Origin: DATJLY01 sp035532935
GTDB lineage: Bacteria > Pseudomonadota > Alphaproteobacteria > ATCC43930 > CGMCC-115725
Length of the DNA stretch: 64,000 nt
NCBI GenBank assembly: GCA_035532935.1
Contig: DATKQE010000078.1
Coordinates: 22,523-86,522, forward strand
Reading direction: 5' to 3'
The number at the start of each line of letters is the position of its first letter. Position 1 is the stretch's first letter. The notes beneath the pieces were generated by a model that was given only the letters and a program-made list of their open reading frames with translations, had not been told where the DNA came from and made no database searches. Positions 51,396 to 60,792 of the stretch are shown here, piece after piece. The translations under genes and the position numbers were made by a program.

Positions 51396-52215
51396 TGGCG
51401 GCGAGCGCGCAGAACTGCTCGACGCTCAGCTCCTCGGCGCGCGCGGTGGGCGCGATGCCGCATTGGGCGAGCAGCGCCGCCGTGTCGCCGCCCAGCCTCT
51501 TGAGGCTCTGGCGCAGCATCTTGCGGCGCTGACCAAAGGCGGCGGCGGTGACGCGCTCGAGATCCGCGATGCGGCAGGGCGCGAGCGGCGCCGCCCGCGG
51601 CTGGAGATCGACCACGGTCGAGACCACCTTGGGCGGCGGCACGAAGGCGGCGGGCGCGATATCGAAGACCGGCGCGACCCGGCACAGCCATTGGGTCAGC
51701 ACCGAGAGCCGCCCGTAGGCGGCGCTCCGCGGCGCGGCGGCGAGCCGTTCCGCGACCTCCTTTTGGAACATCAGCGTGAGCCGCGCATAGGCGGCGATGT
51801 CGTGCAGCCAGCGCACCAGGAGCGCCGTGGCGATGTTGTAGGGAAGGTTGGCGACGATCTTGCGCGGCGGCAGCGTGAGTGGCGCCGGATCGATGGCGAG
51901 CGCATCGCCGGCGATCACCGTGAGCCGTCCGGGATATCTGAACGCCAACTCCTCGAGCGCAGCGACGCAACGCGGATCGCGTTCGATCGCAACGACGCGG
52001 CGCGCGCCCTCGGCCAGGAGTGCGCGGGTGAGCCCGCCCGGGCCGGCGCCGATCTCGATCACGTCGACATCATCGAGCGGACCGGCGGCACGGGCGATGC
52101 GGCGCGTGAGATTGAGATCCAGGATAAAGTTCTGGCCGAGCGACTTCTTCGCTTCGAGTCCGTGGCGGCGAATGACCTCGCGCAGCGGCGGCAGATCGGG
52201 CGCCGGCGCATGCAC
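51370..52215 (-). CDS. rsmA: 16S rRNA dimethyladenosine transferase RsmA/KsgA
   Basis: RsmA dimethylates two adjacent adenosines in helix 45 of 16S rRNA. The 281-residue protein has KKSLGQNFILD, the SAM loop VIEIGAGPGGLTRALL, and the catalytic IVANLPYNIATALL (N-L-P-Y). It is the last gene of the lptF-lptG-lptD-surA-pdxA-rsmA operon, 8 bases after pdxA. Confidence 0.97.
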   Translation of the reverse strand: MHAPAPDLPPLREVIRRHGLEAKKSLGQNFILDLNLTRRIARAAGPLDDVDVIEIGAGPGGLTRALLAEGARRVVAIERDPRCVAALEELAFRYPGRLTVIAGDALAIDPAPLTLPPRKIVANLPYNIATALLVRWLHDIAAYARLTLMFQKEVAERLAAAPRSAAYGRLSVLTQWLCRVAPVFDIAPAAFVPPPKVVSTVVDLQPRAAPLAPCRIADLERVTAAAFGQRRKMLRQSLKRLGGDTAALLAQCGIAPTARAEELSVEQFCALAATMPRRAGD

Positions 52216-52223
52216 GCAGCCGC

Positions 52224-53234
52224 TCAGGCGCCGACGGTCGCGGCGGCGCGGCGCGCGGCCATCCGCGCGGCGAGCGCGAGCGCGGCGATGAGGCTCGCGG
52301 GATTGGCGCTGCCGCGTCCCGCGATGTCGCAGGCGGTGCCATGGTCGGGCGAGGTGCGCACGAAGGGCAAGCCCAGGGTGACGTTGACGCCGCCGTCGAA
52401 ATCGATGGTCTTGAGCGGGATCAGCGCCTGGTCATGGTACATGCACAGCGCCGCGTCATAGCGTGCCCGCGCGGCGGCATGGAACATCGTGTCGGGCGGG
52501 AACGGGCCCGTCGCATCGATGCCCTCGGCCCGGAGCGCCGCCACCGCCGGGGCGATCGTCGTGATCTCCTCGCGGCCCATGGTGCCGTGCTCGCCAGCAT
52601 GCGGGTTGAGTCCGGCGACGGCAAGGCGCGGGCGGGCGATGCCGAAGTCGCGTTCGAGCGCCGCGGCGGCGATGCGGCCGACGCCGACGATCGCCGCCGT
52701 CGTTAGCGCGGCCAAGGCAGCAGCGAGCGGAACATGCACCGTCACCGGCACCACGCGCAGGCTCGGACAGACCAGCATCATCACCGCTTGCGCCCCGCCG
52801 GCGAGCGCGCCGAGAAACTCGGTGTGGCCGGGATGGGGAAAGCCGGCGGCGTAAAGCGTCTCCTTCTGGATCGGATTGGTGACGATCGCAGCGGCGCGGC
52901 GCGCCGTGGCCAGCGTCACCGCCGTGGTGATCGCTGCGATGACCGCGGCCGCGTTCGCGGGATCGGGATGCCCGGCGACGACCGGCACCGGAAATTCCTG
53001 CGCCAGCACCGGGAGTGCGCCAGCGAAGGCGGAACCGGCCGCCTCGGGGCTGCCGATGCGCGCCACTTTCACGGGCCAGCCCAGCGCCGCCGCAAGGCGC
53101 TCGAGCCGGGCGGGATCGTCGATGACGAAGAACGGCGGGACCGCGGCCTCGTTTCGCCGCAGCCAGGCCTGGAGCGCGATCTCGCCGCCGATCCCCGCCG
53201 GCTCGCCGACCGTCAATGCCAACGGCGCCGTCAT
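52224..53234 (-). CDS. pdxA: 4-hydroxythreonine-4-phosphate dehydrogenase
   Basis: PdxA oxidises 4-phosphohydroxy-L-threonine in pyridoxal phosphate synthesis. The 336-residue protein has TVGEPAGIG at the start, the metal-binding histidines in GFPHPGHTEFLG, GLNPHAGEHG and MYHDQALIPLKT. Its ATG overlaps the surA stop (ATGA). Confidence 0.96.
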   Translation of the reverse strand: MTAPLALTVGEPAGIGGEIALQAWLRRNEAAVPPFFVIDDPARLERLAAALGWPVKVARIGSPEAAGSAFAGALPVLAQEFPVPVVAGHPDPANAAAVIAAITTAVTLATARRAAAIVTNPIQKETLYAAGFPHPGHTEFLGALAGGAQAVMMLVCPSLRVVPVTVHVPLAAALAALTTAAIVGVGRIAAAALERDFGIARPRLAVAGLNPHAGEHGTMGREEITTIAPAVAALRAEGIDATGPFPPDTMFHAAARARYDAALCMYHDQALIPLKTIDFDGGVNVTLGLPFVRTSPDHGTACDIAGRGSANPASLIAALALAARMAARRAAATVGA

Positions 53235-54472
53235 CCGCGGATGTCCACATAGGCATTGCGCCGCAGGTCGCGCAGATAGCGGCGTGCGAGCACGTCATAA
53301 CGCTCGCGCGCGATGTTGTTCGAAACCTCGTCGCGCGTCGGCAGGGTGTCCGGCTCCTTCCGGCTGCAAACCATGACGACGCCGACGCCGCCCGGGACCA
53401 CGATCGGCTTGCTGGCCTCGCCTACCTTGAGCGCCAGGATTTGCTGGCGCAGGTCGGGCGGCAGTTCGCCCGCGCGGATCTCGGGGAATTCACGCGACAG
53501 TTGCGGCGAGCGTTCGCGGCCGATCTTGCTCATCTCGCCGCAGCTCTTGACGGTGTCGCTCACCTGCTGCGCCTCGGCCAGGATGCGCTGACGTTCGTCG
53601 GGCGTCGCCGTGGCCGGCAATGCCAGGATAACCTCGTCGAGCGACAGCTCGATCTGCGACGGGTCGGTGACGCCGAGCGTCCGGCGGTCGGCGAGATAGA
53701 GGATGTAGAAGCCGGCCGGCGTGCGGATCGGATAGGACATCTCGCCGGGCTTCATCTTGCTCAGCGCCTCGGCGAGGCGGGTGCTGAGTTCGTCCGGCAG
53801 CACCCAGCCGATGTCGCCGCCGACGGCCGCGCTCGGGGATTGCGAGAATTGCTGGGCCACGGCGGAAAAATTGGCGCCGCCGCGGATCTGTGCGATGAGC
53901 CGGTTGGCGAGATCGAGCACCTTATCCGCCTCGCTCGGGTTGTCGACCGCGAGAAAGATCTCCGAGACCCGGCTCTGCGGCTTGCCGATATCGGCCTTGA
54001 GGCGCTTCATCGCATCGTTCACCTCGTCCTCGGAGACGGAAACATCCTCGGAGACGCGGCTGTGCACGATCTTGCCGAAGGCGAGCGTTGCGGTGATCTG
54101 ATCGACGAGCGTGCTGCGCGGGATGCCATGCGCCTTGAAATAGGCGTCGAGTCCGCCCTTGGGCATGTTGTTGCGCTTTTCGATGTTGGCGATGGCGTCG
54201 TCAACCTCGCTCTTCGGGACCGAGATGCTGAGGCGCTTGGCCTCCTGCATCTCGAGTTTCTCGTCGATGAGGGCGCGCAGCACCTGCGCCGACAGCCGCT
54301 TTTCGTTCTCGGGCGTGTCGGGAAGATTGGAGGAGGCCAGCACCAGCTTGAGCCGCGCGGCGAGATCGTCATTGGTGATGATCTCGCTGTTGACGACGGC
54401 GACGATGTGGCTCTCCTGCGCCGGCGCCGCAGCGCAGGCGAGGACCAGAAACAACGCGATCAACCACTTCAT
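53231..54472 (-). CDS. surA: SurA-like periplasmic peptidyl-prolyl isomerase/chaperone
   Basis: SurA escorts outer-membrane proteins such as LptD across the periplasm. The 413-residue precursor has a Sec signal (MKWLIALFLVLACAAAPAQ, cleavage after AQ), the SurA N-domain beginning IVAVVNSEIITNDDLAARL, and one clear parvulin domain around 175-280 (SEIFLAVDNPSEADKV, AVGGDIGWVLPDELS). A second parvulin-like segment follows. It lies 88 bases downstream of lptD. Confidence 0.93.
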   Translation of the reverse strand: MKWLIALFLVLACAAAPAQESHIVAVVNSEIITNDDLAARLKLVLASSNLPDTPENEKRLSAQVLRALIDEKLEMQEAKRLSISVPKSEVDDAIANIEKRNNMPKGGLDAYFKAHGIPRSTLVDQITATLAFGKIVHSRVSEDVSVSEDEVNDAMKRLKADIGKPQSRVSEIFLAVDNPSEADKVLDLANRLIAQIRGGANFSAVAQQFSQSPSAAVGGDIGWVLPDELSTRLAEALSKMKPGEMSYPIRTPAGFYILYLADRRTLGVTDPSQIELSLDEVILALPATATPDERQRILAEAQQVSDTVKSCGEMSKIGRERSPQLSREFPEIRAGELPPDLRQQILALKVGEASKPIVVPGGVGVVMVCSRKEPDTLPTRDEVSNNIARERYDVLARRYLRDLRRNAYVDIRG

Positions 54473-54560
54473 GACAAAGCGTCAAAACTCCATGCCTTCG
54501 GGGACCGCGGCGACGGCGGCGCAACCATAGCACCGCCGCTTGTCCCTGTCGCTTCTGCCG

Positions 54561-56849
54561 CTACGTGCCGCTCGCGGAAAACACCTTCTCGCCGACCTCG
54601 CCGAGATTCTTGAAGATCAGCGTGAGGAGCACCGAGACGCCGGGTCGCACGTCGCCGACCCGAATGCCCGATTGGGTGACCGAGGTGACGACGGCGAAGC
54701 AGTCGTCACGGTAGGTGAGCGAGACGCCTGCCCCGATCGTCGCGCCGCCGCTGCCGAACGAGCGCGTGTCGTTGAGCGCCAGCGACCAGGTGCGTGTCAG
54801 CTCCGCGTTGATCGCGGCGCCGATCTGGTTCCCGGCCGGGACGCCGCTGCTGCCGGGGGAGCCGGCGATCGAGCTGCTGCCGGGGGTGGCGGAGATCGAG
54901 ATGAAGCTCACGCTGGCGCGCAGGCTTTTCGGGCCGGCGGAGATCTGCGCCTCCTGCCGCTTCATCGCGAGATCGCTCTTGTCCAGGCGAAAGCGGTAGA
55001 GAAAGTCGACATAGCTGCCGGTCACGACCGCGAGCCGCCCGACGATGTCGGAAAGCCGATCCTCGAGCCCCGATCCCGGCGCGAACACGCTGCTGCGCTC
55101 GAAGCGATAGCTCTGACCCACCAACGTTTCCCAATTGCCCCAGCCGTGGGTTTGCAGTTCGCCATGCATCCCGTAATCCACCCGCTGGCCGCTGTCGACG
55201 CGGTCGTAGCCCGGGAGGCGGTTGGCGACGAACAGGCTCGTCTCGTCGAATTCGAAGCCTTGGCTATCGACATTGGGGATGCTCGCGGGGTTTTCGCCGT
55301 TGGGGTTCGCGATCACGGCGGCGATCGGCTCGATGAGGGCGCTGCCGCCGCTGTCGGCCCGAACCCAGGGATAGCGCCATTTGAGTTCGGCGGACGGAAA
55401 GACGCGCCCGGCCCATTGCGTCGAGGTGCCGACATTGCTCGGCAACTGGACGGTCGTGCCGATCGTGCTCGTGAGCGTCGTGAAGTTCGGCGTCAATGCC
55501 ACGTGGTCGGAATTATAGGCGTCGGTTCGCACGCTCGTGCTGAAGGTAAAGCGGTCGCCGAACACGCCGTTGAACGGCAGCGTCCAGCCGGCGCTGGTCG
55601 AAAGGCGCCGTTCCTCGGGACCGGTGCGGCGCAGCAGGTTGAGGGCGTTGCCCGAAAAGCCCAGCGTACCGCCCCACCGGTCGGGCGTGCCGTGCCAGTC
55701 GTAGCTCGCGATCGGCAGCACCGTCGACTGGACGGAATCGCCGATCAGCGGATTGAGGCTCTGGAAGTTATAGGCGCTGATGTTGCCATAGCTGTTCTGA
55801 CCGAAATCCTCGGCGAAGAGATGCGTCGTGAGGTAATTGGCGGGCGTGTTGAAGCCGTAGCGGAGCATATAGGTCTGATCGGAGGCGCGCTGCACCAGAT
55901 AGCCGACGCGCCAGTCGTCGTTGATGTCCCATTCGCCGCTGCCGAAGAGATGGCCGCGCACCGGACCGGCCGACGGCCCGATATTGGCCGCCGATGCCGG
56001 TTGGGTTCCGCCGCCGACCTCGATGCTGCCGTCGTTCGTCATGTAGCCGTTGCCGAAGCGCTGGCGGTACTCGCCGCCGAAGACGACGCCGGCGCTGGTC
56101 GTGATGATCGGGCGGAACGTCGCGTCCTTGTCGGGGCCGATCACCCAGTAATACGGGATCGCCGTATGGAAGCCGAGCGTGTTGCTGTAGCCGATGGTCG
56201 GCACCAGCAACCCGCTCGCGCGTTTCACCGAGGGTTCGGGGCTCGACATATAGGGCGCATAGAACACCGGGATGCCGTCGATCTCCATCACGGCGTCGTG
56301 ATACTCGACGATCTTCTCCTGCTTGTCGTCGACGACTTCCGCGGCCTTGATCTGCCACACCGGCGGGTGCGTGGGATCGCTGCGGCAAAGCTCGCAGGGC
56401 GAATAGACGCCCCGCTTGATCTCGGTGCGCGTCCCGTTGATGCGGCGCGCCGTGTTGCCCGCAAGCCGCGAGCGGTCCGACATCAGGATGCGGATGTCCT
56501 TGATGAAGCCGTCGCGCATGTCGTGGTTCAGCTCGACGTAATTGGCGAAGACGATGTCGCCTGTAGGCTGCAGCAGGCTGACATGGCCCGATGCGGTCAC
56601 GGTGTCGGTGCGCTCGTTGTAGGTGACGGCGTCGGCGAGCAGGATCTGGTCGTTCTCGTCGAGTTCGACGTGGCCCTTGGCGATGGTGAGCCCTAGATCC
56701 TGGTCGTATTGCAGTTCATCCGCGCTGACGAGGACGGGCTTCGTCACGCCCGGGGCGGCACGCGCCGGCAACGCGGCGGCAGGGCTCGCGCCGGATGCGC
56801 CGAGGATGAGGACCAGGGCGAGGCCGGGCGGGATAGCGGCGCGACGCAT
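54561..56849 (-). CDS. lptD: LPS-assembly outer-membrane protein LptD
   Basis: LptD is the outer-membrane barrel that inserts lipopolysaccharide. The 762-residue precursor has a signal peptide (about 1-27), an OstA/LptA-like N-terminal domain (VLVSADELQYDQDLGLTIAKGHVEL and GHVSLLQPTGDIVFANYVEL in order, about 38-150), and the beta-barrel to the end. Cysteines C152 and C155 (SPCELC) and a late cysteine near the C-terminus (RDDCFAVV) can form the disulfides needed for assembly. The ATG at 56849 follows lptG by 5 bases. Confidence 0.95.
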   Translation of the reverse strand: MRRAAIPPGLALVLILGASGASPAAALPARAAPGVTKPVLVSADELQYDQDLGLTIAKGHVELDENDQILLADAVTYNERTDTVTASGHVSLLQPTGDIVFANYVELNHDMRDGFIKDIRILMSDRSRLAGNTARRINGTRTEIKRGVYSPCELCRSDPTHPPVWQIKAAEVVDDKQEKIVEYHDAVMEIDGIPVFYAPYMSSPEPSVKRASGLLVPTIGYSNTLGFHTAIPYYWVIGPDKDATFRPIITTSAGVVFGGEYRQRFGNGYMTNDGSIEVGGGTQPASAANIGPSAGPVRGHLFGSGEWDINDDWRVGYLVQRASDQTYMLRYGFNTPANYLTTHLFAEDFGQNSYGNISAYNFQSLNPLIGDSVQSTVLPIASYDWHGTPDRWGGTLGFSGNALNLLRRTGPEERRLSTSAGWTLPFNGVFGDRFTFSTSVRTDAYNSDHVALTPNFTTLTSTIGTTVQLPSNVGTSTQWAGRVFPSAELKWRYPWVRADSGGSALIEPIAAVIANPNGENPASIPNVDSQGFEFDETSLFVANRLPGYDRVDSGQRVDYGMHGELQTHGWGNWETLVGQSYRFERSSVFAPGSGLEDRLSDIVGRLAVVTGSYVDFLYRFRLDKSDLAMKRQEAQISAGPKSLRASVSFISISATPGSSSIAGSPGSSGVPAGNQIGAAINAELTRTWSLALNDTRSFGSGGATIGAGVSLTYRDDCFAVVTSVTQSGIRVGDVRPGVSVLLTLIFKNLGEVGEKVFSASGT

Positions 56850-56854
56850 GGGGT

Positions 56855-57952
56855 TCAGCCGTCCTCCAAATGCAAGAGAAGGCTCAGCCCGAGCAGCGTG
56901 CTCACGCCCGCCGGCGTCCAGGCGGCGAGCGCCAGCGGAATCGTGGCGGAGAGTCCGAGCGCGAACACCACGTCGGAAAGGAAATAGAGGGCGAAGCCGC
57001 AGGCGACGCCGCCGGCGATCATCGTGGCGGTGCCGCCGCGGCGCTGCATGCGCAGGCTGAACGGCGCGGCGATCAGTACCATCGCCGCAAAGAGCAGCGG
57101 CCGCGCCAGCAGCGAATTGAAGTAAAGGCGATGGCGCAGCGCCGGGAAGCCCGAACTCTCGAGCAGCCGGATGAAGCTCGGCAGTTCCCAGAACGACATC
57201 GTTTCCGGCGCGGCGAAGCTGTCCTGGATCTTGCGCGGCGTGAGATTGGTCGGAACGTCGATGCGGTCGAAATGTTCCGGCGCCGCATTCGGCCGCCACT
57301 CCGAGCCATCCACCACCTCCCACTTGCCATCGCCGAGCCGGGCCTCGCGCGCATCGATGCGCTGGCTCAGATTGCGGTCGTCGGCGACGAACAGGATGGT
57401 CACGCCGCTGAGCGCCTGGTCCTTGGCGAAATAGCGGTCGGCGTGGACGATCGATTGAATCCCCGACCCGTCGCTCTGCCGCAGCCACAGCCCGGTGCGT
57501 GACAGGGTGAGGCGGTCGCTGCCGTTGCGGAGGATGCGGTCGTCGAGCCGCTCGTAGCTCGCCTGCATCACCGACGCGACCGGGTTGAACACCGTGACCG
57601 TCAGTACGCCAATGAGGAACGCGCCGGCCAGCGGCGGGGCGACAAACTGCCAAACCGACACGCCCGCGGCGCGGGCCACCACCAGCTCGTTGCTTCGCGT
57701 CAGCCGCCAGAATGCCATCATGGTTCCGAACAGCACGACGAAAGGCATCATCTGCTGCGCCATGTACGGTTGCTTCAGCAGCGTCATCTCGAGCAGCACG
57801 AGCAGGGTGGCGTCCGGCTTGGCGCCGGAGCGGCGGATCAATTCGACGTAATCGAGCAGGAAGACGATGCTCAGCATCGCCGCGAACACGCCGCCGCACC
57901 AGCCCAGGAACTGAACCGCGATGTAGCGGAAGAGGGTCTTGCCCGGATACAT
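56855..57952 (-). CDS. lptG: LPS export ABC transporter permease LptG
   Basis: LptG is one of two inner-membrane permeases of the Lpt system. It has 365 residues with six membrane helices flanking a periplasmic beta-jellyroll (about 115-250). It begins MYPGKTLFRYIAVQFLG, includes ELVVARAAGVS (the coupling helix) and ends with GLSLLLHLEDG. It starts 7 bases after the lptF stop. Confidence 0.95.
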   Translation of the reverse strand: MYPGKTLFRYIAVQFLGWCGGVFAAMLSIVFLLDYVELIRRSGAKPDATLLVLLEMTLLKQPYMAQQMMPFVVLFGTMMAFWRLTRSNELVVARAAGVSVWQFVAPPLAGAFLIGVLTVTVFNPVASVMQASYERLDDRILRNGSDRLTLSRTGLWLRQSDGSGIQSIVHADRYFAKDQALSGVTILFVADDRNLSQRIDAREARLGDGKWEVVDGSEWRPNAAPEHFDRIDVPTNLTPRKIQDSFAAPETMSFWELPSFIRLLESSGFPALRHRLYFNSLLARPLLFAAMVLIAAPFSLRMQRRGGTATMIAGGVACGFALYFLSDVVFALGLSATIPLALAAWTPAGVSTLLGLSLLLHLEDG

Positions 57953-57959
57953 GCGCGAC

Positions 57960-59081
57960 TCAGCCCGATAGCCGCGAGAAGGCGCGTGCCGCCGGCACGA
58001 ATCGTCGGTCGGGCCACAGCAGCCACGCGGCGGCGGCGAGCGGCAGCAGCGGGCCGAGATAAAGGAGCGGGATCGCCGCGTCGAGTCGCCCCGACAGGTC
58101 GCGAAGGCCGAGATCGACGAATTCCAGGGCGAAGGCGAGGGCGACGGCGACCAGGACCCGCCGCGCCTGGCCGCGGCGATTGAACTCGCCCGGCAGCAGG
58201 CAGAGGACCGGCACGAGTGCCATCGCCAGCCCGGCGAGCGGGCCGGCGAGACGCAGATTGAACTCCACGATGAGCGCGCGCGCGGCGCGCTCATCGGTCT
58301 GCCGCCGCGCAAAGGGCAGGAGCTCGGTGGTATGGCGCTCGTCCGGCTCGCGGTCGCGTGCCCCGGCGGCCTCGCCGAGGTTTCCGAGGTCATAGGTATA
58401 GCGGGCGAAAGTCAGCACCGACAGGTGGCCGTTCGCCTTGTCGCGCACCTGACGGGTGCCGTCCACCATGAAGAGGCGTATCCCCTCGGGCGTATCGACG
58501 AAGGCGCCACTCGCGGCGAAGATCGTGACCGGCTTCATCGGATCGCGCGCATCGTAGATCACTAGGCCGAGCAGGTCCCCCGCCGCGTTCCGGCCCATGT
58601 CGTAGACCATCAGGCGGTCGGAGATGGTATTGAATACGCCGTCCTGGATGAGCACGGTGGCGAAGCGGTTGCGGATCTTGAACTGCAGGTCCTTGAACGC
58701 GCGGTTGGCCGCCGGCACGAGCGAGAGCGAGAGCACATAGAGCACCAGCGTCGCCAGCAGACCGATGATGATGGCCGGGCGCGCGAGCCCGGCCTGGCTC
58801 ACGCCGGCGGCGCGCATCACCACCATCTCGCTCTCGGCTGCGAGCTTGTTGTAGACGAAGAGCACGGCGATGAACACCGCGACCGGCAGCACCACGTCGA
58901 TGAACCGCGGCAGGACGAGCAGTGCGAGGTGGAGGAACAGCCCGACCGACAGGCCGCGGTTGACGATGAGATCGATGAGCCGCAGCGACTGGATCAGCCA
59001 CACCGCGATGCTGAGCGCCGCCGTGACGAACAGCGAGATGACGATGGTCTGGCGCAGGATATAGCGCGTGATCCCGTTCAT
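57960..59081 (-). CDS. lptF: LPS export ABC transporter permease LptF
   Basis: LptF is the partner permease of LptG, 373 residues. It opens MNGITRYILRQTIVISLFVTAALS and carries the coupling motif SEMVVMRAAGVSQAGLARPA. Six membrane segments and a central periplasmic domain are evident. It is the first gene of the lptF-to-rsmA operon. A perfect TATAAT lies six bases before the ATG and no ribosome site is visible, so the transcript may be leaderless. Confidence 0.95.
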   Translation of the reverse strand: MNGITRYILRQTIVISLFVTAALSIAVWLIQSLRLIDLIVNRGLSVGLFLHLALLVLPRFIDVVLPVAVFIAVLFVYNKLAAESEMVVMRAAGVSQAGLARPAIIIGLLATLVLYVLSLSLVPAANRAFKDLQFKIRNRFATVLIQDGVFNTISDRLMVYDMGRNAAGDLLGLVIYDARDPMKPVTIFAASGAFVDTPEGIRLFMVDGTRQVRDKANGHLSVLTFARYTYDLGNLGEAAGARDREPDERHTTELLPFARRQTDERAARALIVEFNLRLAGPLAGLAMALVPVLCLLPGEFNRRGQARRVLVAVALAFALEFVDLGLRDLSGRLDAAIPLLYLGPLLPLAAAAWLLWPDRRFVPAARAFSRLSG

Positions 59082-59087
59082 GGCGCG

Positions 59088-59093
59088 ATTATA
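59088..59093 (-). promoter_or_regulatory. TATAAT -10 element directly before lptF
   Basis: A perfect TATAAT on the minus strand ends six bases before the lptF ATG, which would place transcription start at or next to the A of the start codon. The -35 region is GC-rich and unconvincing. Confidence 0.45.
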
Positions 59094-59212
59094 GGGGCGG
59101 GCTCCGCCGCGAGCCTAGTCCCGGAATTGCCGCGCCCCGTTTTCGCCGCGCGGGGCCGAATTCCGCCGCGCCGGCGCTTGAACCCGCGCGCCGGGCGTGG
59201 AAATCTGCGCCG

Positions 59213-60739
59213 ATGCGGCAAGGCCTCGACCCGTCGCGTCTGTCGCCGCTGGCGTTCGCGGCGCTCTATGCCGCGTTCTTCGCGCTCGCCGCCGTCCCGG
59301 TGCTGCGCGCGGGCATGCTTCCGCTGGTGGATTATCCCAATCACCTGGCGCGCATGCAGCTTCTGGCGAGCCTGCCGCACGACGCGACGCTGCAGCGCTT
59401 CTATGCGCTCGCGTGGCGTCCCATTCCCGATCTCGCGATGGACGTGATCGTGCCCGTGCTGCTGTCCGTCATGCCGCTCGCGGCGGCGGGAAAACTGTTC
59501 GTGCTGCTCGTGTTCCTGGTGCTGACGGGCGGTGCGGCGATGCTCCACCGGGTCGTCTGCGGCCGCTGGTCGGCGTGGCCGCTCCTTGCCTTTCTCGTCG
59601 TCTACAACCGGCTTCTGCTGTGGGGGATGCTCAACTATCTTTTCGGTCTCGGCCTCGCGTTTCTGGCGCTGGCCGGCGCGGTAGCGCTGAGCCGCCGCGG
59701 CGCCGCAGTGCGGCTCGCCGCGGGCACGGCCTTTGCGTTCCTTGTCTTCTTCGCGCATCTCGCGGCGTTCGGCGTCTACGCGGTGCTATGGCTCGGCCAC
59801 GAGGCCGGTGCCGTGCGGCGGCGGTGGCAGGGGCTGGGCGCCGCGGCGCCACGACTGGCCGTGGCGGCGGGGCCGCTGCTGTTGCCGCTCGCGGTCATGC
59901 TGCTCGCCGGCACCAGCGGCGGCGGGGGGGTGGGCTTCGGCCAGCCCTGGCGCAAGCTCGATCTTCTGTTCAGCGTCTTCGATCTCTATCACCGCCCGTT
60001 CGACGTCGCCTGCTTCGTGCTTGCGGTTGCCGGGCTGGGCTATCTTTTTGCTTGCCGCTTTCTCGCTTTCGCGCCGGCGCTGCTGCTGCCGGCGGCGCTG
60101 CTCGGCCTCGCCTATCTCGTCATGCCGACGGATCTGCTGGGCGCCACCGGGGCCGATCGCCGTCTGCCGCTGGCGCTGGCGCTGGTGCTGTGCGCCGCCA
60201 CCGTCTGGGCGGGGCCGCGGCCGCGTCTCGAACGCGCCGTGCTCGCCGCCGCGGCCGCGATGTTCCTGCTGCGCCTCGGCACGGTCGCCGCGAGTTGGCA
60301 GGCGAGCGATCGCGAATACCACACGCTCCTCGCCGGGCTCGACCGCATTCCCCGCGGCAGCCGCGTCGCGGTCGCGTTTCCGCCCGCCGCCATCAACGTG
60401 TCGGCGACGCCGCTCGTGCATTTTGCCGTGCTGGCGGCGGCGCGGCGCGATGCCTTCGTGCCGACGCTGTTCGCGCGGCCGTCGCAGCAGCCGATCGTGA
60501 TGCAACCGGCCTATCGCGCGCTCGCCGCGGCGACCGCGTCGGACCGGCTGTGGGACGCATTCGTCGTCGGCGCGCCGCCGCTCGACGCCGCCGATCGGGC
60601 GACGCTGGCCCGCTATGACTATATCGTCTTTGCCGGGGTGCGGCCGTTCGTCCTGGCCGACCGGGGCGGCCTCGTCCCGGTGTTCCAGGCGCCGCGCTTC
60701 GCGGTGTTCCGCCTGGCGCCAGCGCGGGTCGGAGGTTGA
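59213..60739 (+). CDS. Polytopic membrane protein, possible GT-C-type glycosyltransferase
   Basis: This 508-residue inner-membrane protein has about ten hydrophobic segments and a C-terminal soluble part of about 120 residues (from WQASDREYHTLLAGLDRIP). An acidic/histidine motif DYPNHLARMQLL lies in the first periplasmic loop, where GT-C glycosyltransferases hold their catalytic aspartate. That is the reason for the suggestion; I cannot match it to a named family. It stands alone between lptF (divergent) and pepA. GC is very high and repeats of Ala/Leu dominate. Confidence 0.7.
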   Translation: MRQGLDPSRLSPLAFAALYAAFFALAAVPVLRAGMLPLVDYPNHLARMQLLASLPHDATLQRFYALAWRPIPDLAMDVIVPVLLSVMPLAAAGKLFVLLVFLVLTGGAAMLHRVVCGRWSAWPLLAFLVVYNRLLLWGMLNYLFGLGLAFLALAGAVALSRRGAAVRLAAGTAFAFLVFFAHLAAFGVYAVLWLGHEAGAVRRRWQGLGAAAPRLAVAAGPLLLPLAVMLLAGTSGGGGVGFGQPWRKLDLLFSVFDLYHRPFDVACFVLAVAGLGYLFACRFLAFAPALLLPAALLGLAYLVMPTDLLGATGADRRLPLALALVLCAATVWAGPRPRLERAVLAAAAAMFLLRLGTVAASWQASDREYHTLLAGLDRIPRGSRVAVAFPPAAINVSATPLVHFAVLAAARRDAFVPTLFARPSQQPIVMQPAYRALAAATASDRLWDAFVVGAPPLDAADRATLARYDYIVFAGVRPFVLADRGGLVPVFQAPRFAVFRLAPARVGG

Positions 60740-60792
60740 CTCGGCGCGCCGATTCCGTCTATCGCCCAACCGGACGTGAAGAAGGAGCGCGC

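Noticed and set aside
54540..56696. 718-codon open frame on the plus strand opposite lptD
   Set aside because: Shadow of lptD; composition is Asp/Arg/Ala-rich with no domain, and lptD is in a conserved operon.
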